Assembly (NCBI GenBank): GCA_021790895.1 | Contig: JAJYFM010000003.1 | Coordinates: 1 to 61,680 of the forward strand | Source of the DNA: a bacterium | GTDB taxonomy: Bacteria; Vulcanimicrobiota; Vulcanimicrobiia; Vulcanimicrobiales; Vulcanimicrobiaceae | Direction: 5' to 3' | Length of the DNA: 61,680 nucleotides | In this document: one piece after another, positions 34,247-44,136 of the stretch | Position numbering within the stretch: the first letter of the stretch is position 1 | Layout of the letters: each line of letters starts with the position of its first letter | The notes under the pieces: model-generated | What the model was told of the DNA's origin: nothing | The model's input: only the letters and a program-made list of their open reading frames with translations | The model's database searches: none | Made by a program: the position numbers and the translations under genes

Positions 34247-35789
34247 CCTCGAGCTCTGCGCGCGCGCGGTCGGGAACGCCGATCAGCGCGCGCGCGTTCG
34301 TATAGAAAACGAGCCCCGGCGCGCCTCCGCGTTGCTTGCGGACGTGCTTGCGCCGCGTCACTTCGACATCGACTTGTGCGCTCGATCCCCCTTTTGAGTA
34401 GAGCGCTGCGCAATCTGCGGCGAGACGCAGTGCCGCATCCCCCTCGTCGATCTCGCGATCGCACTGCAGAATAACATGCGCTCCCGGTACGCCTTTGGCG
34501 TGAAACCATCGGTCGTCGGGGCGAGCGATATGAAAGGTGAGATCGGCATTCTGCTCCGGCGATCGCCCGATCAAAATGCGTATGCCGGGGCGCACGCGGA
34601 GCTCGCGCGGTGGAAGGCGTTTCGGTGTTTTGGGTTTTCCGGCAGCGCCGCGATTGCGGCGGCCTTCGAACGTGCTTTCAAAGGCACGCCCAACCTCAGC
34701 GAGAAGTTCGGGTTCGACGCGCGATGCCTCCCATTGCAGGCTACGCGCCCCTTCGATGCGTTCCTGAAGACGGGCGAGCGCGGGCGCGAGCCGGAGGGCG
34801 CGTTCACCGAGCGCGCGATAGCGCGCGAAGTCTTTACTCGCTTCCTCCTTGAGCGCTTGGCGTTCGTTCTCGGGGTACTCGTGAAGCCGGGCGTAGATCG
34901 CCTCTCCGGAAGCGCGAAGTGCATCGCGCTCGGCGATTTCGTCGAGACGCGCGCGAATCTGTGCCGCATCGCGCTCGTCGGCGGCGAGTCGCTTGCCGAT
35001 GCGCGCGATGAGTTGCTCGCGACGCAGAGCGACTGCCGGCGCGGCGTCGCCTCCGCCTGCGGCGCTCTGCATTTCCGCGCAGAGCGCGAGGAACGAAGCT
35101 TCGCGGCTCTCCACCGCGTCGGGGACGGGGAGCGGCACGAGGTGCGCTTGCAGTAGCCGCCCCGCGCGGTCGCGGTAGACGTAGAGATCTGCGAGGCGCT
35201 CGATCGAGGTTTCAATCTCCTCGACGACGCGTTCACCGTCGCCGCCGTAGGCGCGCGCGATGAGACGCGGGATGCGGAAGCGTTCGTCGATTGGCGGCGC
35301 TTCGTACGGGAAACCTTCGAGAACGCTGCGCCGCGCATTCGTCGTTGCGTCGAAACTTTGGAGCGCGGAAACGATCCGCCCGTCTTCGCCGAGCAGAAGC
35401 GCGTTTCCGAAGCGCGGGATCAACTCGAGAACGAGATCGTGATAGCGCGCGACACCGAAGCGCGAGCGCGTTCCCATGCGCAGGCGAAGAACGCGATCGT
35501 GGCGTCGTGAGGAGATCTCGAGCACGCGCGCGCCGACGAGATGATCGCGCAGAACGCGCCCGAAGCCCGGGGCCTCTTCGAGCGGAAGTGCGGAGACGAA
35601 CGCCACGCTCGGCGTCGGATCGAAGCATGCGATTGCCAGCAGGCGCGGGCCGCCCGCGCACTCGAAGCGGAGCACGATGCGGCGATCGAAACTCGAGGAT
35701 GCCGCACTACAACGCGCTCCGCGTAGCTCGCCGAGGAGTTCGAGGGCGCAGCGACGCAGAAGCAGCCAATCCGTGTACACTCGCCGCAT
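34212..35789 (-). CDS. NFACT/RqcH family protein (FbpA-like)
   Basis: 525 residues: an N-terminal NFACT-N domain, a central helical coiled-coil region (about 255-390) and a C-terminal NFACT-R domain with WFHAKGVPGAHVIL. In bacteria RqcH binds stalled 50S subunits and adds C-terminal alanine tails to incomplete peptides; other names are fibronectin-binding protein A-like. ATG at 35789 (GTG 35780 is possible). It converges with the SOD gene and is divergent from, and slightly overlapping, a lipoprotein gene. Confidence 0.9.
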   Translation of the reverse strand: MRRVYTDWLLLRRCALELLGELRGARCSAASSSFDRRIVLRFECAGGPRLLAIACFDPTPSVAFVSALPLEEAPGFGRVLRDHLVGARVLEISSRRHDRVLRLRMGTRSRFGVARYHDLVLELIPRFGNALLLGEDGRIVSALQSFDATTNARRSVLEGFPYEAPPIDERFRIPRLIARAYGGDGERVVEEIETSIERLADLYVYRDRAGRLLQAHLVPLPVPDAVESREASFLALCAEMQSAAGGGDAAPAVALRREQLIARIGKRLAADERDAAQIRARLDEIAERDALRASGEAIYARLHEYPENERQALKEEASKDFARYRALGERALRLAPALARLQERIEGARSLQWEASRVEPELLAEVGRAFESTFEGRRNRGAAGKPKTPKRLPPRELRVRPGIRILIGRSPEQNADLTFHIARPDDRWFHAKGVPGAHVILQCDREIDEGDAALRLAADCAALYSKGGSSAQVDVEVTRRKHVRKQRGGAPGLVFYTNARALIGVPDRARAELEAIEDALRTPSS

Positions 35790-36243
35790 CGTTCCGCTTC
35801 CGGCCCGCGCGACCCGCCTCAGCGGAGGCCTGCTGATCGCCGGGCTCCTCCTCGCCGCCTGCAGCGGGGGGGCGGCCGCCCCCACCGGGTGGACGGCGCG
35901 TTCTTCGGGGGGCTGGAGCTCCTCCAACCATCCCGGCGAGCGGCTCAGCGCGAGTCATATGCCCTTTCACGGTGTGCCCTCCGAACTGGCGAGCCGGATC
36001 CTCGAGAGCGTCGTCCTCGCTCCGGGAGCCGGAAAAATGCTGGGGACGCACGCGATGAGCGAATGCCCGGGGGTCGCCGGGGAGATCGATTTCCTGCGCA
36101 AGAGCCCACCGCGGCGCATCGTCATCTTTTTCTCGATCCGGAACGACGTCGCGTACCAGATTCGTTGGAGCGGTGCGCCGAGCGACGTGCTACCACCCGA
36201 AGTGCTCGCATTCGCGCAATCGCGGCTCTGTCGCGTTCTCTGA
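35773..36243 (+). CDS. Small lipoprotein of unknown function
   Basis: 156 residues with a lipoprotein signal: Arg-rich start, hydrophobic core and lipobox LLAACSGG near residue 28. The mature part has two Cys residues and no recognised domain. The GTG at 35773 makes the start overlap by 17 bp with that of the divergent NFACT gene, which is unusual, but no better start precedes the signal. Upstream of gmk by 40 bp. Confidence 0.65.
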   Translation: MYTRRIVPLPARATRLSGGLLIAGLLLAACSGGAAAPTGWTARSSGGWSSSNHPGERLSASHMPFHGVPSELASRILESVVLAPGAGKMLGTHAMSECPGVAGEIDFLRKSPPRRIVIFFSIRNDVAYQIRWSGAPSDVLPPEVLAFAQSRLCRVL

Positions 36244-36283
36244 TGCGCGCCGTTCGACGAGGACATTGCGGCGTGCTTGGCGT

Positions 36284-36934
36284 ATGAAGCAAGGGACGTC
36301 GGTGGGAGGGCGTGCAATTATCGGCCCGGGCTTACTCTTTGTTATCTCCGGTCCCTCGGGTGCGGGGAAAGATACCTTGGTCGATGCTCTGCGCGAACGG
36401 ATGCCGATGCTTCGGTACTCGGTCTCCGCAACGACGCGGGAACCGCGACCGGGCGAGCGAGATGGGGAGCATTACTTTTTCATCTCGCGCGAGGAGTTCC
36501 AGCGACGCCTCGAGAGCGACGGCTTTCTCGAGTCGCGAGAGTACAACGGAAATGCCTATGGGACGCCGCGCTCGTACATCGAAGCAACCCTTCGGGACGG
36601 ATTCGATGTCATCATGAAACCGGAGGTCAACGGCGCGATGGCGATCGTCCGTGCCTTTCCGGAGGCGATCTCGATATTCGTGCTGCCCGATAAATTCTCG
36701 AACTTGCGTCGGCGTCTGGTCGAACGTCGCACCGAGAGCAACGAAGAGATTGCGCGCCGGTTAGCGATCGCGCATGAAGAGATCAGGTATATTCGAGATT
36801 TCGATTACTTGGTCATCAATCAAGAACAACGTTCGGAAGAAGCGGTCGACGATCTCGCCGCAATCTTTCGGGCCGAGCGGATGCGGATACATCGCTTCCC
36901 GGACGACTCGCTCGCGAGCGTCACCCAATCGTAA
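36284..36934 (+). CDS. gmk: Guanylate kinase
   Basis: 216 residues. P-loop ISGPSGAGKDTL, then SATTREPRPGERDGEHYFF and the GMP-binding YNGNAYGTP. The ERRTESNEEIARRL segment follows. It phosphorylates GMP to GDP. It is followed by rpoZ, a very common pair in bacteria. Confidence 0.96.
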   Translation: MKQGTSVGGRAIIGPGLLFVISGPSGAGKDTLVDALRERMPMLRYSVSATTREPRPGERDGEHYFFISREEFQRRLESDGFLESREYNGNAYGTPRSYIEATLRDGFDVIMKPEVNGAMAIVRAFPEAISIFVLPDKFSNLRRRLVERRTESNEEIARRLAIAHEEIRYIRDFDYLVINQEQRSEEAVDDLAAIFRAERMRIHRFPDDSLASVTQS

Positions 36935-36966
36935 TAACGCGTTTATAGAAACGGATAGAGAACAAC

Positions 36967-37239
36967 ATGAGTAAACGAATCTTCGGCGACCTCGATGGCC
37001 TGATGGAGCATGCCGACTCGAAATTCACGCTGGTGAACATCGCGATGATGCGCGCCCGCCAGCTCAACAATTGGATTCGCATGGAAGAGACCCCGCCGAT
37101 GGAACGCCGCGAGTATTTCGCCAGCGAGCCGCTCGTCGATCGTGATGCCGCAAACCGCAACAAGCCGGTTTCGATTGCGCTCGATGAGATCGCTTTGGGA
37201 AAGATCGAATACACGCGTACGCGCGAAGGCATTAAATAG
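36967..37239 (+). CDS. rpoZ: RNA polymerase omega subunit
   Basis: 90 residues beginning MSKRIFGDLDGLMEHADSKF, with the conserved helix TLVNIAMMRARQL. The later region KPVSIALDEIALGKIEY is the usual omega C-terminal pattern. It assists assembly of RNA polymerase. The position directly after gmk supports the call; glmS starts 6 bp later. Confidence 0.93.
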   Translation: MSKRIFGDLDGLMEHADSKFTLVNIAMMRARQLNNWIRMEETPPMERREYFASEPLVDRDAANRNKPVSIALDEIALGKIEYTRTREGIK

Positions 37240-37245
37240 TCGATT

Positions 37246-39084
37246 ATGTGCGGGATCGTCGGGTATGTCGGGCCGAAAAATGCAGTTCCCTTCCTCCTCG
37301 ACGCGCTCTCGCGCCTTGAGTATCGCGGTTACGATAGTGCCGGCGTCGCCGTCATCGATGAGAGCGGCCGGCTAGTCGGATCGAAGGCCGAAGGCAAGCT
37401 CGCGCGCCTCTCCGAGCGTTTGCAAAGCGAAACCGCAGTCGCCGGACATATCGGCTTAGGGCATACACGCTGGGCGACGCACGGTCGCCCCTCCGATGCC
37501 AACGCTCACCCGCACCTCGACTGCAGCGGTCGGATCGCCGTGGTGCATAACGGCATCATCGAAAATTATGCCTCGCTGCGCGCGGCACTCATCGAACGCG
37601 GACATCGCTTTATCAGCGAGACCGACACCGAGGTGCTCGCGCATCTCATCGAGCAGCACTACGACGGCGACCTCGCCGGAGCGGTGCGCCGTACGTTACG
37701 CGAAGTGGTCGGCGCCTATGCTTTGGGTGTCATGAGCAGCGAGAGCCCCGAGCAGTTGGTTTTCGCGCGGAACGGCGCGAGCCCGTTGGTGATCGGCGTC
37801 GGCGACGGCGAGATGTACGTCGCATCGGATACGCCGGCGATTCTGCCGTACACACGGAAAGAGATCGTCCTCGAGGAGGGCGAGATGGCGGTCGTCGGGA
37901 GCGACGGCGTCACGATTACCGACTACGACGGGAAGCCCGTCGCTCGGAAGGTCGCGTTGGTGACCTGGGATGCAAGCTCCGCCGAAAAGGGCGGCTTCAA
38001 GCATTTCATGCTCAAAGAGATCTTCGAACAGCCGAACGTTATTAAAGAGACGCTCGCCGGGCGGATCGATGACGCGCTCGACGTGCGCCTCGAAAACGAG
38101 TTGGGTGGGCTCGACGAACGCCTCGCATCGATCGGAAAAATCGCGATCACAGGATGCGGCACGGCGTACTATGCGGGCATGGTCGGCATGTACTTGCTGC
38201 GTTCGTTGGTACGCCTTCCCGTCGAGATGGAGTTGGCGAGCGAATTTCGGTACGGTGACCCGGTGATCGACGCTTCGGCGCTGACGATTGCAATGTCGCA
38301 ATCCGGCGAGACTGCGGACACCGTCGAAGCAGTGCGCGTCGCGCGTTCGGCCGGAAGCGCAGTGTTGGGAATCTGCAACAAGCTCGGATCGCACTTAACG
38401 CGCGTCGTCGACGCGACGCTCTTCACGCGCAGCGGCCCCGAGATCGGTGTTGCGGCGACGAAGACCTATGTCGCGCAGGTGACCGCGATGACGCTGTTCG
38501 CGCTCCATCTCGCACGGCTTCGCAAGAGCGCTTCGACGGAGCGGTTGCGCGAGATCGCCGAGGGCACGCGCCTGCTGCCGGCGGCGGTCGACGCGGTGCT
38601 CAACGCAAGCGCCGAGATTCGCAAGGTCGCGAAGAAGATTCGCAAGGCCCATAGCGCGCTCTTCATCGGCCGTTATATCAACTACCCGACGGCGCTGGAG
38701 GGCGCGCTCAAGCTCAAAGAGATTGCCTACCTGCATGCCGAGGGCTACGCTGCCGGCGAAATGAAACACGGCCCGATCGCGCTGCTCGATGCGAGTGTGC
38801 CGGTGATCGGCGTTGTGACGCACGGGCGCGTACGGGAGAAGATGCTCTCGAACCTCATGGAGTCCCGCGCGCGCGAAGCACCGGTAATCGTCGTGGCGAA
38901 TCACGGCGATGACGAGGCGGCCGCGGTCGCGGATCACGTCTTCTGGGTACCGAAGGTCGACGAATTGTTGGCACCGATCGTCAACGTTCTCCCGCTCCAG
39001 CTGCTGGCGTACCATATCGCCGACTTGGACGGCAAAGATGTCGACCAACCGAGGAATCTCGCAAAGACCGTCACTGTCGAATAG
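37246..39084 (+). CDS. glmS: Glutamine-fructose-6-phosphate aminotransferase (isomerizing)
   Basis: First enzyme of UDP-GlcNAc synthesis, 612 residues. N-terminal nucleophile Cys2 (MCGIVGYVG), then the amidotransferase domain with GHTRWATHG. Two SIS sugar-isomerase domains follow ([18 protein letters not shown]). The C-terminus KTVTVE matches the family. It starts 6 bp after rpoZ, leaving no room for a glmS ribozyme. GlmM is encoded at 54.7 kb. Confidence 0.97.
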   Translation: MCGIVGYVGPKNAVPFLLDALSRLEYRGYDSAGVAVIDESGRLVGSKAEGKLARLSERLQSETAVAGHIGLGHTRWATHGRPSDANAHPHLDCSGRIAVVHNGIIENYASLRAALIERGHRFISETDTEVLAHLIEQHYDGDLAGAVRRTLREVVGAYALGVMSSESPEQLVFARNGASPLVIGVGDGEMYVASDTPAILPYTRKEIVLEEGEMAVVGSDGVTITDYDGKPVARKVALVTWDASSAEKGGFKHFMLKEIFEQPNVIKETLAGRIDDALDVRLENELGGLDERLASIGKIAITGCGTAYYAGMVGMYLLRSLVRLPVEMELASEFRYGDPVIDASALTIAMSQSGETADTVEAVRVARSAGSAVLGICNKLGSHLTRVVDATLFTRSGPEIGVAATKTYVAQVTAMTLFALHLARLRKSASTERLREIAEGTRLLPAAVDAVLNASAEIRKVAKKIRKAHSALFIGRYINYPTALEGALKLKEIAYLHAEGYAAGEMKHGPIALLDASVPVIGVVTHGRVREKMLSNLMESRAREAPVIVVANHGDDEAAAVADHVFWVPKVDELLAPIVNVLPLQLLAYHIADLDGKDVDQPRNLAKTVTVE

Positions 39085-39098
39085 CGAAGGCCCAGGGC

Positions 39099-39833
39099 GT
39101 GCAAAGAAATGATGGACGCGCCCTCGACCAGCTTCGCCCCGTGCGGATCACCCCAAACCCCCTCGATTTCGCCGAAGGTTCGGCACTCATCGAGGTCGGC
39201 CGTACCCGGGTGCTCTGCGCCGCAACGATCGAAGAGCGCGTTCCGCCCTGGCTCAAGGGCAAGGGGCTCGGCTGGATTACCGCCGAGTATGCGATGTTGC
39301 CGCGCGCTACGAGCGAACGCACGGCGCGTGAGGCGGCGAAGGGTAGGCAGGGCGGTCGCACGCACGAGATTCAGAGGATCGTCGGTCGTTCGTTGCGCGC
39401 CGTCGTCGACATGACGAAGCTCGGTGAGCGAACGATCACGATCGACTGCGATGTTCTGCAGGCCGACGGCGGCACGCGCACCGCGTCGTTAACCGGCGCA
39501 TGCGTTGCGTTGTCGATCGCGCTTTCGAAGCGTTTCTCGCGCGCCCAACGCGAACGTTGGCCGATGCTGGGATTGGTCGGGGCGGTGAGCGTCGGCATCG
39601 TGCACGGAATGCCCACGCTCGATCTCAACTACGAAGAGGATAGCAACGCGCATGTCGACATGAACGTCTTCATGACCGATGCCGGGAAGTACGTCGAACT
39701 GCAGGGTACCGCCGAGGCCGAGCCCTTCGGGCGCTCCGACCTCGACCGAATGTTGGAGTTGGCGAGCAAGGGGATCGGCGAGCTCTTTACGTTTCAAAAA
39801 GAGGCGATCGAAAATGGCAGCAACGGAAACTGA
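39099..39833 (+). CDS. rph: Ribonuclease PH
   Basis: Phosphorolytic 3' exoribonuclease trimming tRNA ends, 244 residues. Conserved [43 protein letters not shown] and [18 protein letters not shown] start 15 bp after glmS. Trimming matters here because at least one tRNA (Lys TTT) lacks an encoded CCA. Its 3' end overlaps the next start. Confidence 0.96.
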   Translation: MQRNDGRALDQLRPVRITPNPLDFAEGSALIEVGRTRVLCAATIEERVPPWLKGKGLGWITAEYAMLPRATSERTAREAAKGRQGGRTHEIQRIVGRSLRAVVDMTKLGERTITIDCDVLQADGGTRTASLTGACVALSIALSKRFSRAQRERWPMLGLVGAVSVGIVHGMPTLDLNYEEDSNAHVDMNVFMTDAGKYVELQGTAEAEPFGRSDLDRMLELASKGIGELFTFQKEAIENGSNGN

Positions 39834-40149
39834 TCTTCCCGCCCTCTACGAACGGGCGGATCGGTTTCATTTTAGCGAATCTTCGATACGCGCGCTCCAT
39901 CAACGTGTCGGCAAGGCGATTGCGGCGGAGAACGTTCCTCGCGAGCTCGACGAAGAGTATCGACGCGCCTTACGGCGATATTTTTCCGGCTTCGAGACGC
40001 AGACGCGCGCCCAACTTCGCGACCTCGACCGGCGCCTCTCGGAGCTCGCGCAGGCGCAACTGAACTTTAATGCGGAGCGAAACGTCGCCGTCAAACGCCT
40101 GGAGAACATCGGCGAAATGATCGGGCTGCTCGACGAGGTGACCGCGTAG
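39814..40149 (+). CDS. Small helical protein of unknown function
   Basis: 111 residues, largely charged and predicted to be helical or coiled coil ([20 protein letters not shown] and a Leu-rich C-terminal helix). No domain recognised. Its ATG lies inside the rph end and its stop is 2 bp before mlaE, so it is part of the operon. Confidence 0.6.
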   Translation: MAATETDLPALYERADRFHFSESSIRALHQRVGKAIAAENVPRELDEEYRRALRRYFSGFETQTRAQLRDLDRRLSELAQAQLNFNAERNVAVKRLENIGEMIGLLDEVTA

Positions 40150-40151
40150 CG

Positions 40152-40928
40152 ATGCGCCTGCTCGAGCGCTTCGGTGACCGGACGATCGCGTTTCTCGAGT
40201 ATCTCGGCGGCATCGTCTCCCTCATCGGCGAGAGCATCCGATCGCTCGTCCACGCGCAGATTCGTTTTGCGGAGACCTTCGTTCAGAGCTACGAACTCGG
40301 TCTTGGCTCGTTGTTAATCGTCTTGCTCACCTCGCTCTTTACCGGCATGGTGATCTCGCTGGAATCGGCGCAGCAGGCGGTGCAGTTCGGCATCGGCAGT
40401 CTCGTCGGGGGCGCCGTTACCTATACCTCGGTTCGCGAACTGGGGCCGATGCTCACCGCCGTCGTCGTCGCGGGGCGCGTCGGCTCGGCGATCGCCGCGG
40501 AGATCGGCTCGATGGTGGTAACCGAACAGATCGACGCGCTGCGCTCGATGGGGCTCTCGCCGGTCCGCTTTCTCGTCGTTCCGCGCCTCCTCGCGCTGGC
40601 GATCATGCTGCCGCTGCTGACGATCTTCGCCGATATCATCTCGATTGTCGGCGGTATGTGGATCGCACAGGCCTACGCGCATATCAATCCCGCGACGTTC
40701 ATCTCATCGGCACGCCAGGCCGTCGGATTCGACGATGTCGTGAAGGGACTCGTCAAAGCCCTGGTCTTTGCCTGTATCATCGCTTTCGTCGGTTGCTACC
40801 AAGGGCTTTCGACGCGCGGAGGCGCAGCGGGCGTCGGGCGGGCGACGACGAGCGCCGTCGTCATCTCGATCATTCTGATCTTCGGCACGAATTTCATCAT
40901 GAGCTATCTGCTCTTTGGAGCGCACTAA
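40152..40928 (+). CDS. mlaE: MlaE-family lipid ABC transporter permease
   Basis: 258 residues with about five membrane segments. MlaE hallmarks include FTGMVISLESAQQAVQFG, ELGPMLTAVVVAGRVGSAIAAE and ALRSMGLSPVRFLVVPRLLA. In diderms MlaE/MlaF move phospholipid between the inner membrane and MCE proteins. mlaF and mlaD follow directly; mlaB and mlaC are not present. Confidence 0.94.
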   Translation: MRLLERFGDRTIAFLEYLGGIVSLIGESIRSLVHAQIRFAETFVQSYELGLGSLLIVLLTSLFTGMVISLESAQQAVQFGIGSLVGGAVTYTSVRELGPMLTAVVVAGRVGSAIAAEIGSMVVTEQIDALRSMGLSPVRFLVVPRLLALAIMLPLLTIFADIISIVGGMWIAQAYAHINPATFISSARQAVGFDDVVKGLVKALVFACIIAFVGCYQGLSTRGGAAGVGRATTSAVVISIILIFGTNFIMSYLLFGAH

Positions 40929-40931
40929 GCG

Positions 40932-41690
40932 ATGGATCGATCGATCTACGCTCGATTGGATGACGTGACGCTTTCGTTCGGCGAGCACGTCATTCTCAAA
41001 AATTGTAGCCTCGATATCGTGCGCGGGGCGATCACCTGTATCGTCGGTCTCTCCGGCGCCGGGAAATCGACGATCCTTCGCTTGCTCGACGGCCTCATCG
41101 AACCATCGAACGGACACGTCTACGTCGACGGTCACGATCTCTGCCATACGCCCGAGCGCAAGCTCGTCGATCTCCGGCAGAAGACCAGCCTCGCCTTCCA
41201 GTTCGCGGCGCTGCTCGACAGCCTCACGATCGGCGAGAACGTCGGCCTGCCGCTGCGCGAGCACACCGCGCTGCCCGATGAAAAAATCCGCCACATCGTC
41301 GATGATGCGCTCGAGAGTGTCGGCCTCCGCCACATCTACGATAGTCTGCCCAGCGAGCTCTCCGGCGGCATGCTCAAGCGCGCCGGCTTCGCGCGGGCAA
41401 TCGTCACGCGCCCGGAGCTCGTGCTCTACGACGAGCCGACGACCGGGCTCGATCCCATCGTCACCAATCTGATTACCGACACGATTCTCCGTCTCCGGCA
41501 AAAGCTCGACGGAACGGCGGTCGTCATCTCGCACGATCTCCATTCGATCTTTCGCATGGCCGATTACGTTGCGATGCTGTTCGAGGGGGCGATTATCGCC
41601 TACGGCCCGCGCGAGGAGATCCGTACCTCGACGAATCCGTTCGTCCAACAGTTCCTCACCGGCAGTGAGGTCGGCCCTATCCCGGTGTAG
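40932..41690 (+). CDS. mlaF: MlaF-type ABC transporter ATPase
   Basis: 252 residues. Walker A GLSGAGKST, signature SELSGGM, Walker B VLYDEPTTGLD and the H-loop VVISHDLHS. The LSGGMLKRAGFARAI variant is typical of MlaF. ATG start 3 bp after mlaE. Confidence 0.95.
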   Translation: MDRSIYARLDDVTLSFGEHVILKNCSLDIVRGAITCIVGLSGAGKSTILRLLDGLIEPSNGHVYVDGHDLCHTPERKLVDLRQKTSLAFQFAALLDSLTIGENVGLPLREHTALPDEKIRHIVDDALESVGLRHIYDSLPSELSGGMLKRAGFARAIVTRPELVLYDEPTTGLDPIVTNLITDTILRLRQKLDGTAVVISHDLHSIFRMADYVAMLFEGAIIAYGPREEIRTSTNPFVQQFLTGSEVGPIPV

Positions 41691-41705
41691 AAGGGAGCCT
41701 CGAAG

Positions 41706-43196
41706 ATGTCCAAGCAAGCACAAGTAGGAGCCTTTGCACTGGCGGCGATCGCCCTGCTTTTTGCGTTCTTCTACGTCATCACCGATTTCGGAACGCGCCA
41801 TGCGGGCTATCGCATCGGTGTGCATTTTCGCTCGGCGGCGGGGCTGCATTCAGGGGCGCAGGTCTTTTTCAGCGGCGTCTCGGTCGGGACGGTCGAGAGC
41901 ATTAAGTTACTCCCCGATACGACCGTCGATGTGATTCTGGCGATTAAGCCGCATGTCGGCGGGCAGGCGGTGCGCATTCCGAGTGAATCGAAATTCCTCA
42001 TTCAGGCGCCGCTTACCGGCGATCCGAGCCTGCTGATCGTGCCGCCGCGCCCAGAGCCCGGAGAGCAGCCGGAGATCATCGCTCCCGGCGTCAAGCCGAT
42101 CGCCGAGCAACCGCAGGGGACGAATACTGCGACGATCGCCGACCTCGTTGCCGAGGGGCAGGGGCAGTTAAAAGTGCTCAACGGGGTTCTCGCCGACGTC
42201 GCAAAACGCGAGCCGAAATTGCTCGACGAACTCCAGCAAACGCTGGAAAATACCACCGCGCTGACGGCGACGGCGAACCAAACCGTCGCTCGGCTCGCCG
42301 CTCAGAGCAATGCGATCGCCGACAACTTACAAAGTAACCTCACGATTGCCAGCGGGCATATCGTTTCGATGACGAGCACGTTGGACAAAACGGTTCGTGG
42401 AAACTCCGACCGTCTCAACGAGACGTTGGCGCAGATACAGGGCACCGCAACGGCGTTGAATTCGACGATGCAGATCGTCGCGAGCATCGCGACCGATCCG
42501 TCGTTTAAGGGCAACGTTCTTGCGACGACGACGAATATCGCCGACGCGAGCGCAAAACTGAAGAAGATGGCGACCGATCTGGAGAGCATCACCGGCGACC
42601 CGAAGATGCAACACCGTATCCGCGATACGATTCGGAATCTCGACGAAACATCGCAGCGCGCAAATTCGCTGCTCGGTGCGCTCGGCGGGCGGAGGCGACC
42701 GTCGCGAGCCGTTCCAGGCGGTGCACCGAATCGGCTCGCTCCGCCGAAGCGGCTCTCTCTTTTTGCTGCGAAGGTGCGGATCAGCGGCTACGCGCCCGAA
42801 CGCATCGGCGGAGGTTCTCCGTTGCTCGGCGCCTCGCGGGGGCCGTATAGTTCGATCTCGCTGCGCTTCTTACCGCAGGCGCCCACGCAGTTGCTCCTTG
42901 GAGCCAACGACTTGGGTAGCGGTGCGACGACCATCAATCTCGCCGCCGTTCGGCGTCTCGGTCACGGGCTCTATTTCGGCGGCGGCATTCTCTATTCGCG
43001 ACTCGGCGTGCTCGGTCGTTACTCGCGAGGATCGCTGGGCTTTTCGACCAAACTCTACGACGTTGCCCGGCCGATGCTCGATCTCTCAACGAACGTGCGG
43101 GTCGCGCCGGGTGTAAAACTCTTTTTCGGCGAGCGTGATATTCTGCACGCGCAGCGCCGGAACGTCTATGGAGTCGAGTTTAGCGATGCACCGTGA
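41706..43196 (+). CDS. mlaD: MlaD-like MCE-domain protein with C-terminal beta-rich domain
   Basis: 496 residues. A membrane anchor (about residues 10-28), one MCE domain (about 35-110, containing GVSVGTVESIKLLPD), and a long helical region (about 150-310) rich in Ala, Gln and Thr. From residue 330 a Gly/aromatic-rich segment shows alternating short beta strands, like the barrel-type tails of some MCE proteins. The tail might insert in, or contact, the outer membrane; this is inferred from pattern only. The panE start overlaps its last 11 bases. Confidence 0.88.
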   Translation: MSKQAQVGAFALAAIALLFAFFYVITDFGTRHAGYRIGVHFRSAAGLHSGAQVFFSGVSVGTVESIKLLPDTTVDVILAIKPHVGGQAVRIPSESKFLIQAPLTGDPSLLIVPPRPEPGEQPEIIAPGVKPIAEQPQGTNTATIADLVAEGQGQLKVLNGVLADVAKREPKLLDELQQTLENTTALTATANQTVARLAAQSNAIADNLQSNLTIASGHIVSMTSTLDKTVRGNSDRLNETLAQIQGTATALNSTMQIVASIATDPSFKGNVLATTTNIADASAKLKKMATDLESITGDPKMQHRIRDTIRNLDETSQRANSLLGALGGRRRPSRAVPGGAPNRLAPPKRLSLFAAKVRISGYAPERIGGGSPLLGASRGPYSSISLRFLPQAPTQLLLGANDLGSGATTINLAAVRRLGHGLYFGGGILYSRLGVLGRYSRGSLGFSTKLYDVARPMLDLSTNVRVAPGVKLFFGERDILHAQRRNVYGVEFSDAP

Positions 43197-44136
43197 GAAC
43201 CTCGATGGACGCCCCCGGATCGGTTTAATCGGCGGCGGTTCGATGGGGACGCTCTTCGGTCGCCATCTCGCCGAGATCGCCGATGTGACGATTCTCGAAT
43301 CGAAAGAGTCGGTGCGCGTCGCGTTGGAAGATGCGGGGCTACGGGTGAACGACGGTGAGCCGCGCAAGGTGCGCATCGCGCAGCGAGCGCGCGAGCTTTT
43401 TGCCTCCGACGTACTCTTCCTCTTCGTGAAAGCGGTCGATACCCTCCGCGCGCTGCGGCCGTTCGCCGGTGAACTCAATCCGACCACGGCGATCGTTTCG
43501 CTGCAGAACGGCGTCGGCAACGAAGATGCGATCAAGACCGCCCTCGGCGGCGCTGTGCCGGTGATTCTTGGCGTAACGACGGAATCGGCGGAGACCGTCG
43601 CGCCGGGAGCGGTGCGAAGCTCCGAGCAGGGCATGACGCTCATCGGCTCGGCGGGAGCCTCGGCAGCGACCGCCGCAGCGGTTGCGACGCTGCTCTCGAA
43701 GAGCGGGCTGCGCGCCGCGGTGGTCTACGACATCAAGCCGCACCTCTGGGGAAAACTCGTCGCCAACGCCGCCGTCAATGCGCTCTCCGCGATTCTGGAT
43801 TGTACCGCCGGCGAGATTCTGCGCGAAACGAATGCCGCCCGGCTCGCGGAGTCGCTCGCAGAAGAAGCGGCCGCCGTTGCAGCGGCGCTCAAGATCGCCC
43901 TCCCGTTTGCCAACCCATGGCAGTACGTCACCGAAGTGATCTCCGTCGGGGCCGAGAGCAAGAGCTCGATGGCCTTCGATGTGGAGCTGGGAAACAAAAG
44001 CGAGATCGATCATCTCAACGGTGCCGTCGTCGCACTCGGCCGCCGCGCCGGTGTCGCGACGCCCTTTAACGAGGCGGTCGTTCGTCTGATGAAATCGTTA
44101 GAAGCCCTTCGTGCAAAGAAAGGAGCGCTCACGTAA
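43186..44136 (+). CDS. panE: 2-dehydropantoate 2-reductase
   Basis: Ketopantoate reductase of pantothenate (CoA) synthesis, 316 residues. N-terminal Rossmann motif IGLIGGGSMGTLFG. LFLFVKAVDT, QNGVGNEDAI, the catalytic Lys helix HLWGKLVANAAVNALSA and the C-terminal Glu/Ser region are family features. ATG 43186 lies inside mlaD. Its TAA overlaps the next ATG (TAATG). Confidence 0.92.
   Translation: MHRENLDGRPRIGLIGGGSMGTLFGRHLAEIADVTILESKESVRVALEDAGLRVNDGEPRKVRIAQRARELFASDVLFLFVKAVDTLRALRPFAGELNPTTAIVSLQNGVGNEDAIKTALGGAVPVILGVTTESAETVAPGAVRSSEQGMTLIGSAGASAATAAAVATLLSKSGLRAAVVYDIKPHLWGKLVANAAVNALSAILDCTAGEILRETNAARLAESLAEEAAAVAAALKIALPFANPWQYVTEVISVGAESKSSMAFDVELGNKSEIDHLNGAVVALGRRAGVATPFNEAVVRLMKSLEALRAKKGALT

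Noticed and set aside
37240-37245. A glmS ribozyme before glmS
   Set aside because: Only six bases separate rpoZ from glmS, leaving no room for the ribozyme.
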